DNA of 14,177 nucleotides from positions 1 through 14,177 of the forward strand of contig URGF01000043.1 in the NCBI GenBank assembly GCA_900547285.1. Reading direction: 5' to 3'. Numbering within the stretch: position 1 is the first letter of the stretch; every line of letters begins with the position of its first letter. The notes under the pieces are model-generated. The model was not told where the DNA came from and did not search any database. It saw nothing but the letters and a program-made list of their open reading frames with translations. Source of the DNA: an uncultured Collinsella sp. GTDB taxonomy: Bacteria; Actinomycetota; Coriobacteriia; Coriobacteriales; Coriobacteriaceae. Both the position numbers and the translations under genes were made by a program. Positions 1-6,881 of this stretch are shown here, piece by piece.

Positions 1-1239
1 CTCGTACTTCTTGGAGGCGTCGAACTGCGGGTGCAGGAGCTGGTCGAGCTGCGCGGGATCGATGCGGCTCACAGCCTCCTCGCGGGTGATGAGGCCCTCC
101 TCGACCATTTCGATAGCAATGCGCAGGGCGGCAGTGGCGGTGCGCTTGCCCACGCGGGTCTGGAGCATCCAGAGCTTGCCCTGCTCGATGGTAAACTCGA
201 TATCGCACATATCGCGGTAATGATCCTCGAGCGTCAGGAACACGCGCTCGAGCTCCTCGCCTGCGGACTCGAGGCCCGAGGTGGTCTTGAGGTCGGCGAT
301 GGGCTCGGTGTTGCGGATGCCGGCGACGACGTCCTCGCCCTGGGCATTCACCAAAAAGTCGCCATAGAACTCCTTGGTGCCGTCGGCCGGGTTGCGCGTA
401 AAGGCGACGCCGGTCGCAGAGGTCTCGCCCTTGTTGCCAAAGGCCATGGCCTGGACGTTGACGGCGGTGCCGAGCTCGTCGGAAATGCCGTGCTGCTTGC
501 GGTAGATGCAGGCGCGCTCGTTCATCCAGCTGCCAAAGACGGCCTGGATGGCAAGGCGCAGCTGGAGCTCCGGATCGTGCGGGAAAACGGGCTTACCGTC
601 GGCGACCTCGAGCTCGGGATACAGGGTCGCCTCGACGTTCTCGGAGAAGATGCCCTTAAAGGTCTCGACGAGCTCCTGCAGGTCCTCGGCCGAAAGCTCG
701 GAATCGACACGAACGCCGGCGACCAGGCGGGCCTGGGTCAGGGCGTTCTCGAATAGGTCGGCGTCGACGCCCATGACGACGTTGGAGAACATCTGGATAA
801 AGCGACGGTAGCTGTCCCAGGCAAAGCGCGGGTTCTGCGTCTGCGCGATAAGGCCCTGGACGGAATCGTCGTTGAGGCCCAGGTTGAGGACCGTGTCCAT
901 CATGCCGGGCATGGAGAACGGAGCGCCCGAGCGAACCGACACGAGCAGCGGATCGGAGGCATCGCCGAGTTTCTTGCCGCAACGGGCCTCGAGGTCCGCC
1001 TCGGCGGCAACGATCTCATCGAGTGCGCCTTCGGGCCAGACGTTGCCGGCACCGGAGTACTCGACACAGGTCTGGCAGGTAATGGTAAAGCCACCGGGAA
1101 CCGGCAGACCGATGCGGCTCATCTCGGCAAGGTTTGCGCCTTTGCCGCCAAGCACGAAGTTCATGGATTTGTCGCCCTCAGTGACACAGGTGCCCTGGGC
1201 GTCGGTTCCAAAACGGTAAACCCTCTTGCAATCGCTCAC
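1..1239 (-). CDS. ppdK: Pyruvate, phosphate dikinase, N-terminal part (runs off left edge)
   Basis: PPDK interconverts pyruvate + ATP + Pi and PEP + AMP + PPi in the cytoplasm. The 413 codons in the window cover the N-terminal ATP-grasp nucleotide-binding region; the family is about 870-900 residues, so the swivelling phospho-histidine domain and the PEP/pyruvate barrel lie beyond position 1. Visible family motifs are GGKGANLAEM (residues 31-40), LPVPGGFTI (45-53), SVRSGAPFSMPGMMDTV (101-117), the TRNPADGTKEFYGDF stretch (about 281-295) and DIEFTIEQGKLWMLQTR near the end of the visible part. The start is GTG at 1239-1237, preceded by a GGAAGGGGAAG ribosome-binding site and a small hairpin; an ATG is not available upstream in frame at a sensible distance. 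It lies 326 bases downstream of its probable regulator ppsR, so it probably has its own promoter. No frameshift or lost motif is seen. Confidence 0.96.
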   Translation of the reverse strand, partial: MSDCKRVYRFGTDAQGTCVTEGDKSMNFVLGGKGANLAEMSRIGLPVPGGFTITCQTCVEYSGAGNVWPEGALDEIVAAEADLEARCGKKLGDASDPLLVSVRSGAPFSMPGMMDTVLNLGLNDDSVQGLIAQTQNPRFAWDSYRRFIQMFSNVVMGVDADLFENALTQARLVAGVRVDSELSAEDLQELVETFKGIFSENVEATLYPELEVADGKPVFPHDPELQLRLAIQAVFGSWMNERACIYRKQHGISDELGTAVNVQAMAFGNKGETSATGVAFTRNPADGTKEFYGDFLVNAQGEDVVAGIRNTEPIADLKTTSGLESAGEELERVFLTLEDHYRDMCDIEFTIEQGKLWMLQTRVGKRTATAALRIAIEMVEEGLITREEAVSRIDPAQLDQLLHPQFDASKKYE

Positions 1240-1255
1240 GATACTTCCCCTTCCA

Positions 1256-1269
1256 TGCGCTTACGCGCA
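1256..1269 (-). promoter_or_regulatory. Leader hairpin just upstream of the ppdK ribosome-binding site
   Basis: Read on the minus strand the bases are TGCGCGTAAGCGCA, a perfect 5-bp stem closing a GUAA loop of the stable GNRA type. It ends one base before the GGAAGGGGAAG Shine-Dalgarno region and 16 bases before the GTG start. A 13-of-14 identical element precedes ppsR at 2455-2468. The structure is seen directly. A role in mRNA stability, translation control or protein binding is inference. Confidence 0.45.
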
Positions 1270-1314
1270 CGACCGTGGTAACGAATCGACCCGCCGGATG
1301 CGGGCCGTGAGGGA

Positions 1315-1320
1315 ACTATA
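1315..1320 (-). promoter_or_regulatory. Candidate ppdK promoter -10 element
   Basis: The minus strand has TATAGT here, which would place the transcript start near 1308 and give a leader of about 70 bases. No hexamer close to TTGACA occurs 16-18 bases upstream (the best is TCAAGC at 1338-1343), so this would be a weak or activator-dependent promoter. The 326-base gap 1240-1565 otherwise holds only the phased repeats, a noticeably AT-rich stretch around 1440-1520 and the stop-linked repeat. I see no small gene in it. Confidence 0.3.
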
Positions 1321-1361
1321 CGGCGGGTTTTGGACAGGCTTGAGCAGAGGGTGCGCGGTTT

Positions 1362-1401
1362 GGTAAACGTGCTAAAACCGGCGGTAAACGGTAGGTAAAG
1401 G
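1362..1401. repeat. Three helically phased GGTAAA(C/G)G repeats upstream of ppdK
   Basis: On the plus strand GGTAAACG occurs at 1362-1369 and 1383-1390 and GGTAAAGG at 1394-1401. The spacings are 21 and 11 bases, close to two turns and one turn of B-DNA, so all three would face the same side of the helix. A further CTTTACC in the opposite orientation lies at 1468-1474. Relative to the candidate TATAGT -10 they lie roughly 55-95 bases upstream of the start, a typical activator position. GTAAACG resembles a half-site of LacI/GalR-family (cre-like) operators, but no full palindrome is present. Confidence 0.4.
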
Positions 1402-1506
1402 TGGCTACCTTATGAAGATACCACTACAAGGAAAGTGCAGGTCGGATGCGATGTTTTTGCTAAATCGCTTTACCATTTATCAGCATTATTTCCAAGTATT
1501 CTCTTT

Positions 1507-1568
1507 GGTTAGCTAAAAGAGCCCCGTCCCAAATTAGCTACCCAAACAACCTTGTCCCAAGTGAGCTA
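1507..1568 (-). repeat. Stop-codon-linked intergenic repeat, copy A (tandem units) after ppsR
   Basis: Two related 15-base units, GTCCCAAATTAGCTA (1526-1540) and GTCCCAAGTGAGCTA (1554-1568), lie 28 bases apart on the plus strand. The second one includes the TAG stop of ppsR (1566-1568). The first, with GGTTAGCTAA at 1507-1516, forms an imperfect palindrome with TAGCTAA/TTAGCTA arms (1510-1516 and 1534-1540). A related copy follows rsfS at 9555-9586. Overlapping it is a CTCTTT/AAAGAG inverted repeat (1501-1506 and 1516-1521). It has no GC-rich stem plus U-tract, so it is not a classical terminator. Confidence 0.55.
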
Positions 1569-2441
1569 CTTTTGTTGAGCGCGGCGGGCGGCACGGCGGG
1601 CTCTTGCCTCTTGAATCTCTTCGAGGTGAGCAATGATCTCGGCAGCGCTTTCCTCGATGGCTTTGCCGTCGGTACGCACAACAAAGCAGCCTAAGCGCTT
1701 CATGAGGGCACGAGCTTCCTCAAGCTCGCTGCGCACGCTCTCAGGCTCGGCATAGGAGCCGGCAACGGCACGGGCGTAGTCATCGCCCAAGCGGCTATCG
1801 CGAATCTCAGAAATAACGTCGACGGTCGAAATCAGGCCGAACAGGTGCATCGGGTCAACCTCGTAAATCGACTTGGGCGGCTCCATGCCATGCGCCAGTG
1901 GGACATTGGCGACCTTGTAGCCCTGATAGGCTAAATACATCGACAGCGGCGTCTTGGATGTACGCGACACACCCAGCAGCACGATATCGGCACCCGACAG
2001 ATCGTCGCAACCACGACCGTCATCGTGCTCAACGAAATACTCCATGGCCTCGATACGATGGAAATAGCGGTCATCGGTCTTGTGAATCACGCCCGCAACG
2101 CACTTGGGCGGCACACCGATGAGCGACGACAGCACGGCAAGCGTCGGGCCGATCAGGTCGACCGAACGGATATGCAGCATACCCAGGTAATCGAGCACGC
2201 GGGCGCGAAGCGCCGGATCGACAATGGTATGGAACACGGCGACATCGCGATGGTCGGCATCGACGCGCGGCCCCACAAATGACTTGACCTGCTCCACGGA
2301 GGTCACCTTGGGCAGGCGCAAAACGCGAAAAGCCCCTTCATCAAATTGCCCGGACGCCGCAAGCACCACCTCACAAGCGGTATCGCCGAGCGAGTCGGAG
2401 ATAACGATAACGGTGGGACGAGCGGTGACCGGGCAATCCAT
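1566..2441 (-). CDS. ppsR: PPDK/PEP synthase regulatory protein (bifunctional kinase-pyrophosphorylase, DUF299)
   Basis: This family inactivates PPDK (or PEP synthase) by ADP-dependent phosphorylation of a threonine next to the catalytic histidine, and reactivates it by Pi-dependent dephosphorylation with release of PPi. The protein is 291 residues, within the family range. It begins with a VIVISDSLGDTA stretch and carries the P-loop-like signature GVSRTSKTP at residues 157-165, plus KTDDRYFHRIEAMEYFVEHDDG-type sequence around 121-142. The C-terminus is a basic, helical tail (EARARRAARRAQQK). The ATG start has an AAGGAG ribosome-binding site six bases upstream. It follows glyS after 34 bases and precedes ppdK on the same strand, so PPDK rather than PEP synthase is the likely target. 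That substrate choice is inferred from context. Confidence 0.94.
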   Translation of the reverse strand: MDCPVTARPTVIVISDSLGDTACEVVLAASGQFDEGAFRVLRLPKVTSVEQVKSFVGPRVDADHRDVAVFHTIVDPALRARVLDYLGMLHIRSVDLIGPTLAVLSSLIGVPPKCVAGVIHKTDDRYFHRIEAMEYFVEHDDGRGCDDLSGADIVLLGVSRTSKTPLSMYLAYQGYKVANVPLAHGMEPPKSIYEVDPMHLFGLISTVDVISEIRDSRLGDDYARAVAGSYAEPESVRSELEEARALMKRLGCFVVRTDGKAIEESAAEIIAHLEEIQEARARRAARRAQQK

Positions 2442-2454
2442 GCGGGGCTCCTTT

Positions 2455-2468
2455 TGCGCTTATGCGCA
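2455..2468 (-). promoter_or_regulatory. Hairpin in the glyS-ppsR gap, matching the ppdK leader hairpin
   Basis: On the minus strand TGCGCATAAGCGCA forms a 5-bp stem with an AUAA loop. It occupies much of the 34-base gap between the glyS stop and the ppsR start and ends directly before the AAAAGGAG ribosome-binding site, 13 bases from the ATG. It differs from the element at 1256-1269 at one loop base only. The function is unknown. Confidence 0.45.
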
Positions 2469-2475
2469 GGCTGGC

Positions 2476-4572
2476 TTACTTTTTGCGGGCAAGCTCACCG
2501 ATGTTGGCAATGCCGGAGAAAACGGCCTCGAAGCGGTTGAGCAGCTTAAGGCGATTATCGCGAAGCTGCTCGTCCTTGTCCATGACCATGACCTCATCGA
2601 AGAAACGGTCGATGGGCGCGCGCAGGGCGGCGAGGGCGGCAAATGCGGCCGGGTAGTCCTCGGCAGCAAGGGCGGCATCGACGGCGGTCTGAGCAGCCTC
2701 GGAGGCGTCGGCGAGCGCAAGCTCGACCTCGCCCATCAGGCTGCGGTCATACTCCGCACCCAGCTCGGGCTTGGAGATATGCGCGGCGCGGGCATAGGCG
2801 GTCGCCAGGTTGTCGAACGTCTCAGCGTCGTTCTTGCGGGCCTCGTCGAGGGCGGCGCAGCGGGCGAAGAAGACGGACGGGGCGATGATGTGCACCGCGG
2901 AGACGGCGGCGACGGTATCGGCCGGAATCTTTTCGTCGCGGGCCATGCTCACCAGGCGGCCATGGAAGAAGTCACGAACCTGCTGGGCGACCTCGGCGGC
3001 GTCGAACTCAATGCCCTGCTCACTGTAGAGTTCGAGGGCAAAGTCGATGAGCGACGTGGGGTCGATCGGCAGACGGTCGCGCAGGATGTTGATAATGCCG
3101 ATAGCGGCACGACGCAGCGCGTAGGGGTCGGAGGAGCCGGTCGGGGGCTCGCCGATGGCAAAGATACCGGCGATGGTATCGAGCTTGTCGGCGCAGGCCA
3201 CGATGCAGCCAGCGGTGCCCTCGGGCAGCTCGTCACCGGCAAAACGGGGACGATAGTGATCGCGAATAGCATGGGCGACCTCGTCGTTCTCCCCCATCGC
3301 GGTCGCGTAATAACCGCCCATCACGCCCTGCTGGCTCGTGAACTCGACGACGGCGTTGGACACCAGGTCTGCCTTGCACAGGTGTGCGGCGCGAGCAGCG
3401 TCGGCGGCAAGATGGGCGCCCAGGTGAGCCTCGCGGGCGATAGCGAGCGCGAGCTGCTCGATGCGCTCGGACTTGGCGAGCACGCTACCGAGCTTCTCCT
3501 GGAAGGCAACCTTGGACAGACGCTCACGGAACTCGTCGAGGGAGATCTTCAGGTCCTCCTCGTAGAAGAACTTAGCGTCGTCCAGACGGGCGCGCACGAC
3601 GCGCTCGTTACCGTCGATCACTCGCTCGGCGTTCTCGGGCTTGCTGTTGGAGACGACCACGAACTCACGCGTCAGCTTGCCCTCGCCGTCATAGATCGGG
3701 AAGTAGCGCTGGTTGGTGAGCATGGACTCGCAGATGATCTCGTGCGGGACCTTGAGGAACTCCTCGTCGAAGGTACCGACGAGCACCGTCGGCCACTCGC
3801 AGAGGTTGATGACCTCTTCGAAGACCTTCTTGGGCGTATCGACATGGCAGCCGGGACGGGCAGCCTCGACCTCGGCGATACCGGCGAGGATGGCCTCACG
3901 ACGACGCTCGGCAGAAAGCACGCCGGCATCCTCGAGCACCTGCTCGTAGACGGCGGGGCTGGCAACCACATGGTCACCAGGGCCAAGTACGCGATGACCG
4001 CGCGTGGTGTTGCCGCTCGTCACGTCGGCAAACGACACGGGCACAACATCCTCGCCCAGAAGGCAGCAAATCCAGCGGACCGGACGCACGAACGTCGCGT
4101 GCTCGTGACCCCAGCGCTGGGAGCGGTAGTTGGGCCACTGCAGGCCGGTGATGGTCTTCTCGCACAGAGCGGTCAGAATCGGCGTAGCCGGTGCGGAGGG
4201 AATGTTCTTCTCAGCAAAGACGTACTCACGGCCGTCGGTGTCCTCGCGACGGACCAGATCCTCGGCAGCCACACCGCACTTGCGAGCGAAGCCCTGGGCG
4301 GCCTTGGTGGCGTTACCGTCAGCGTCGAAGGCAATGTTGGCCGCGGGGCCACGCTTGACCTCGTGAACCTCATCGGTCGCGGTGGCGACGTCGGCAACGA
4401 GCACAGCCAGGCGACGCGGGCTCGAGATCACACGGACCTCGCCGTGGGCCAGGCCGGCATCGTCCAAACCCTTGACGATCATGGTGCCGAGCTGCTTGAC
4501 GGCATTGTTCAGCGGCGCGGAGGGCATCTCCTCCGTACCGATCTCAAACAGGAAATCCTTAGCGTCTGCCAT
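2476..4572 (-). CDS. glyS: Glycyl-tRNA synthetase beta subunit
   Basis: This is the beta chain of the (alpha-beta)2 GlyRS. It recognises tRNA-Gly and is required with GlyQ for charging. At 698 residues it is full length. It starts with the typical FLFEIGTEEMPSAPL N-terminus, followed by SSPRRLAVLVADV. It has the conserved WPTVLVGTFDEEFLKVP and ESMLTNQRYFPIYD stretches near one third, an EFTSQQGVMGGYYA block followed by RDHYRPRFAGDELP in the middle (HD-like region), then SSDPYALRRAAIGIINIL and a helical C-terminal anticodon-binding part. The ATG lies three bases after the glyQ stop (junction TAAGCCATG), indicating translational coupling. A very long plus-strand open frame covers this gene but is its antisense shadow. 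Confidence 0.98.
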   Translation of the reverse strand: MADAKDFLFEIGTEEMPSAPLNNAVKQLGTMIVKGLDDAGLAHGEVRVISSPRRLAVLVADVATATDEVHEVKRGPAANIAFDADGNATKAAQGFARKCGVAAEDLVRREDTDGREYVFAEKNIPSAPATPILTALCEKTITGLQWPNYRSQRWGHEHATFVRPVRWICCLLGEDVVPVSFADVTSGNTTRGHRVLGPGDHVVASPAVYEQVLEDAGVLSAERRREAILAGIAEVEAARPGCHVDTPKKVFEEVINLCEWPTVLVGTFDEEFLKVPHEIICESMLTNQRYFPIYDGEGKLTREFVVVSNSKPENAERVIDGNERVVRARLDDAKFFYEEDLKISLDEFRERLSKVAFQEKLGSVLAKSERIEQLALAIAREAHLGAHLAADAARAAHLCKADLVSNAVVEFTSQQGVMGGYYATAMGENDEVAHAIRDHYRPRFAGDELPEGTAGCIVACADKLDTIAGIFAIGEPPTGSSDPYALRRAAIGIINILRDRLPIDPTSLIDFALELYSEQGIEFDAAEVAQQVRDFFHGRLVSMARDEKIPADTVAAVSAVHIIAPSVFFARCAALDEARKNDAETFDNLATAYARAAHISKPELGAEYDRSLMGEVELALADASEAAQTAVDAALAAEDYPAAFAALAALRAPIDRFFDEVMVMDKDEQLRDNRLKLLNRFEAVFSGIANIGELARKK

Positions 4573-4575
4573 GGC

Positions 4576-5487
4576 TTACGCCACCTCGCCTTCCTGATCG
4601 GCATTCTCGTTGACTCCGGCGACCTCGGCCATGTAGGCCTCGCAGCACGCCTTGGCGACGGCGCGGACGCGCAGGATGTAGTTGGCACGCTCGACTGCGG
4701 ACAGGGCGCCACGGGCATCGAGCAGGTTGAAGGCATGGCTGCACTTCATGACGCAGTCGTACGCCGGCAGCGGCAGTTTGCGCTCCAGGCAGGAGTGGCA
4801 CTCGGCCTCGTAGTCGTCAAACTTCTGACGCATCATCTCGACGTTGGCGACCTCAAAGTTATAGGCACTGAACTCGCGCTCGTTCTCGAGGAACACGTCA
4901 CCATAGGTCATGGGCGTGCCGTCGGGCAGATAGCTCCACACCAGGTCGTAGACGGAGTTGACACCCTGGGCGTACATGGCGATACGCTCCAGGCCATATG
5001 TGATCTCGACGGGCACGGGATCGACCTCGATGCCGCCCACCTGCTGGAAGTACGTAAACTGCGTGACCTCCATGCCGTTGAGCCAGACCTCCCAGCCAAG
5101 GCCCCAGGCGCCCAGGGTCGGGCTCTCCCAGTCGTCCTCGACAAAACGGACGTCATGGTCGTTGGGGTCCAGACCGATAGCGGCAAGAGACCCCAGGTAG
5201 AGCTCCTGGGCGTTGACCGGCGAGGGCTTGATGAGCACCTGGAACTGATAGTAGTGCTGCATGCGGTTGGGGTTCTCGCCGTAGCGGCCGTCGGCGGGAC
5301 GGCGGCAGGGCTGCGCATAGCAGGTGCGCCACTCGGCGGGACCGAGCGAGCGCAGCGTGGTCGCGGTATGGAAGGTACCGGCACCGACCTCGGAGTCATA
5401 GGGCTGCATAATGACGCAGCCCTGCTCGCCCCAGTACTGCTGGAGGCGCAGGATGATGTCTTGGAAGGAAAGCGATGAAGCGTTCAT
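4576..5487 (-). CDS. glyQ: Glycyl-tRNA synthetase alpha subunit
   Basis: This is the catalytic alpha chain of the tetrameric GlyRS, a class II aminoacyl-tRNA synthetase making glycyl-adenylate and Gly-tRNA. Its 303 residues match the family. Recognisable parts are SFQDIILRLQQYWGEQGC (7-24), QPYDSEVGAGTFHTAT (29-44), the motif 2 region with RRPADGRYGENPNRMQHYYQ (62-81), WEVWLNGMEVTQFTYFQQ and the motif 3-like ITYGLERIAMY. The ATG is the only usable start before conserved sequence; GAGGGG lies 11 bases upstream. The 59-base gap to lepB contains TATAGT at 5534-5539 (minus strand) without a clear -35 and a small GTACTGTAC palindrome. The gap is too short for a T-box riboswitch, so the gene is probably transcribed at least partly from the rpsP block. 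This GlyRS type is not the usual actinobacterial single-chain form. Confidence 0.98.
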   Translation of the reverse strand: MNASSLSFQDIILRLQQYWGEQGCVIMQPYDSEVGAGTFHTATTLRSLGPAEWRTCYAQPCRRPADGRYGENPNRMQHYYQFQVLIKPSPVNAQELYLGSLAAIGLDPNDHDVRFVEDDWESPTLGAWGLGWEVWLNGMEVTQFTYFQQVGGIEVDPVPVEITYGLERIAMYAQGVNSVYDLVWSYLPDGTPMTYGDVFLENEREFSAYNFEVANVEMMRQKFDDYEAECHSCLERKLPLPAYDCVMKCSHAFNLLDARGALSAVERANYILRVRAVAKACCEAYMAEVAGVNENADQEGEVA

Positions 5488-5546
5488 GCCTCTAATATCC
5501 CCTCGTCGAAACGATTACACGGTTAGGTACTGTACTATAGCGGTTT

Positions 5547-6110
5547 TTAGTCGATAGCGCCGATACGGTTGAGCGGCCAGTAGCGCACAAGCGCCACGGC
5601 GATCAAGTCGGAGCGGTCGACCGGGCCAAAATAGCGGGAGTCAGCAGAGTTCTCGCGGTTGTCGCCCATCACCCACACGCACCCGTCGGGAACGGTGTAG
5701 GGATAGCTCACCTGAGCGCCAGGGGCCTGGACCGAAAGCGGCCAGCTCATGCCGGTCGTATAGTCCTCATCGAGCGCCTGGCCGTCGACGACGACCTTGC
5801 CGTCCTGCAGGTCGACCGTCTGGCCGGCCGTAGCAATAACTCGCTTGACGAGAACATCGTGCTCGGAGGTGCCATCGGGGTTGTGGAATACCACAATATC
5901 GCCCTGTTTAACGGGCTGACCGAGCTCGAGGCTCACCTTTTGCGCCAGGATCTGATCGCCAATCTCGATCGTGGACTCCATGGAGCCGGTAGGCACCACA
6001 AAGGGTTCAACCACAAATGAGCGAACCAAAAAGGTGGCGACCAGTGCAATCGCGACGACCACGATCCACTCAAAGGCACCCTTTAGCACGGAATGCTGCG
6101 ATGGAACCAT
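5547..6110 (-). CDS. lepB: Signal peptidase I
   Basis: This membrane serine protease removes signal peptides from exported preproteins on the outer face of the membrane. One N-terminal transmembrane helix is visible (WIVVVAIALVATFLV), followed directly by the active-site box PTGSMESTI containing the catalytic serine, then LVKRVIATAGQ with the general-base lysine, and GDNRENSADSRYFG (box E). The length of 187 residues fits the short Gram-positive type with a single membrane segment. I place the start at ATG 6110-6108 because AGGAG lies five bases upstream; a GTG at 6116 overlaps the trmD stop but has no properly spaced ribosome-binding site. It directly follows trmD, in the position where many bacteria have rplS. 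Confidence 0.96.
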   Translation of the reverse strand: MVPSQHSVLKGAFEWIVVVAIALVATFLVRSFVVEPFVVPTGSMESTIEIGDQILAQKVSLELGQPVKQGDIVVFHNPDGTSEHDVLVKRVIATAGQTVDLQDGKVVVDGQALDEDYTTGMSWPLSVQAPGAQVSYPYTVPDGCVWVMGDNRENSADSRYFGPVDRSDLIAVALVRYWPLNRIGAID

Positions 6111-6112
6111 TC

Positions 6113-6871
6113 TCACTCCTCGCTCTGTGAATACGACGCGTCCAGAATCTCTTGCGCGAATGCGCGCTCCTCGGGCGTAAGGCGCGCCGTCTCGATCAGG
6201 TCGGGACGCCAGCGGCAGGCTCGCTCGATGGCATTCTTGCGGCGCCAGGCATCAACCTTGGCATGATCGCCGCTCACGAGCACCGGAGGCACACCCTCGC
6301 CATTGAACTCGGCGGGACGGGTGTACTGCGCGTACTCGAGCAGGCCACCGTCCTCGGCGGTCGAGAATGACTCATCGACGTTGCTCATCTCGTCACCAAG
6401 GGCGCCGGGAATCAGACGCACGACGGCGTCGGCAACGACCATAGCGGGAAGCTCGCCGCCCGTGAGCACGTAATCGCCGATCGACAGGCGCTCATCGGCA
6501 TACGCGTATGCGCGCTCGTCGACGCCCTCGTAGCGACTGCACACAAACAGCAGGCGCTCGCTTTTGAGCAGGCGCTCGGCCACATGCTGCGTAAAAGGCT
6601 CGCCACAGGGGGTAAAGAACACCACAGTGGGCTTGGGACCCTCTGCGCTAATGGCCTCGATGGCCTCGGCGATAGGCTCGACCTTCATGAGCATGCCCTG
6701 CCCGCCGCCATACGGCTCGTCATCGACGGTGCGATGGCGGTCGTGCGTCCAGTCGCGCAGGTTATACGCCTTAAAATCAAAAAGGCCGGCCTTGCGGGCG
6801 CGGCCCAAAATCGATGTGGACATGACGGGCTCAAACATCTCGGGAAAGACCGAAAGGGTCTCAATCAGCAT
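6113..6871 (-). CDS. trmD: tRNA (guanine-N1-)-methyltransferase
   Basis: TrmD makes m1G37 next to the anticodon using S-adenosylmethionine and prevents +1 frameshifting. The 252-residue protein has the SPOUT trefoil-knot fold signatures: VDDEPYGGGQGMLMK (49-63), FFTPCGEPFTQ, CSRYEGVDER (111-120) and the AdoMet-binding knot LSIGDYVLTGGELPAM (129-144), followed by RLIPGALGDEMS and LLEYAQYTRPAEFNG. The ATG has GGGAGG six bases upstream and lies 10 bases after the rimM stop. Its stop codon sits within the 6-base region just before the lepB start, so the two are translated close together. rimM-trmD adjacency is the common bacterial order. Confidence 0.98.
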   Translation of the reverse strand: MLIETLSVFPEMFEPVMSTSILGRARKAGLFDFKAYNLRDWTHDRHRTVDDEPYGGGQGMLMKVEPIAEAIEAISAEGPKPTVVFFTPCGEPFTQHVAERLLKSERLLFVCSRYEGVDERAYAYADERLSIGDYVLTGGELPAMVVADAVVRLIPGALGDEMSNVDESFSTAEDGGLLEYAQYTRPAEFNGEGVPPVLVSGDHAKVDAWRRKNAIERACRWRPDLIETARLTPEERAFAQEILDASYSQSEE

Positions 6872-6881
6872 GTTGTCCTCC

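Noticed and set aside
1501..1521. CTCTTT/AAAGAG inverted repeat as a terminator for ppsR
   Set aside because: The stem is AT-rich and only six pairs long, and no U-tract follows on the minus strand. It is better described as part of the stop-linked repeat region.
2224..5478. Plus-strand open frame of over 1000 codons antisense to ppsR, glyS and glyQ
   Set aside because: The minus strand encodes unmistakable GlyRS subunits with full motifs. The plus frame is rich in Leu, Val, Gly and Asp, as expected for the mirror of GC-rich codons, and has no recognisable domain.
5529..5537. GTACTGTAC palindrome in the lepB-glyQ gap
   Set aside because: It has four-base arms only and no second copy. It is too short to claim as an operator.
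5488..5546. Possible T-box riboswitch before glyQ
   Set aside because: Only 59 bases lie between genes, and no specifier stem, T-box sequence or terminator/antiterminator pair is visible.
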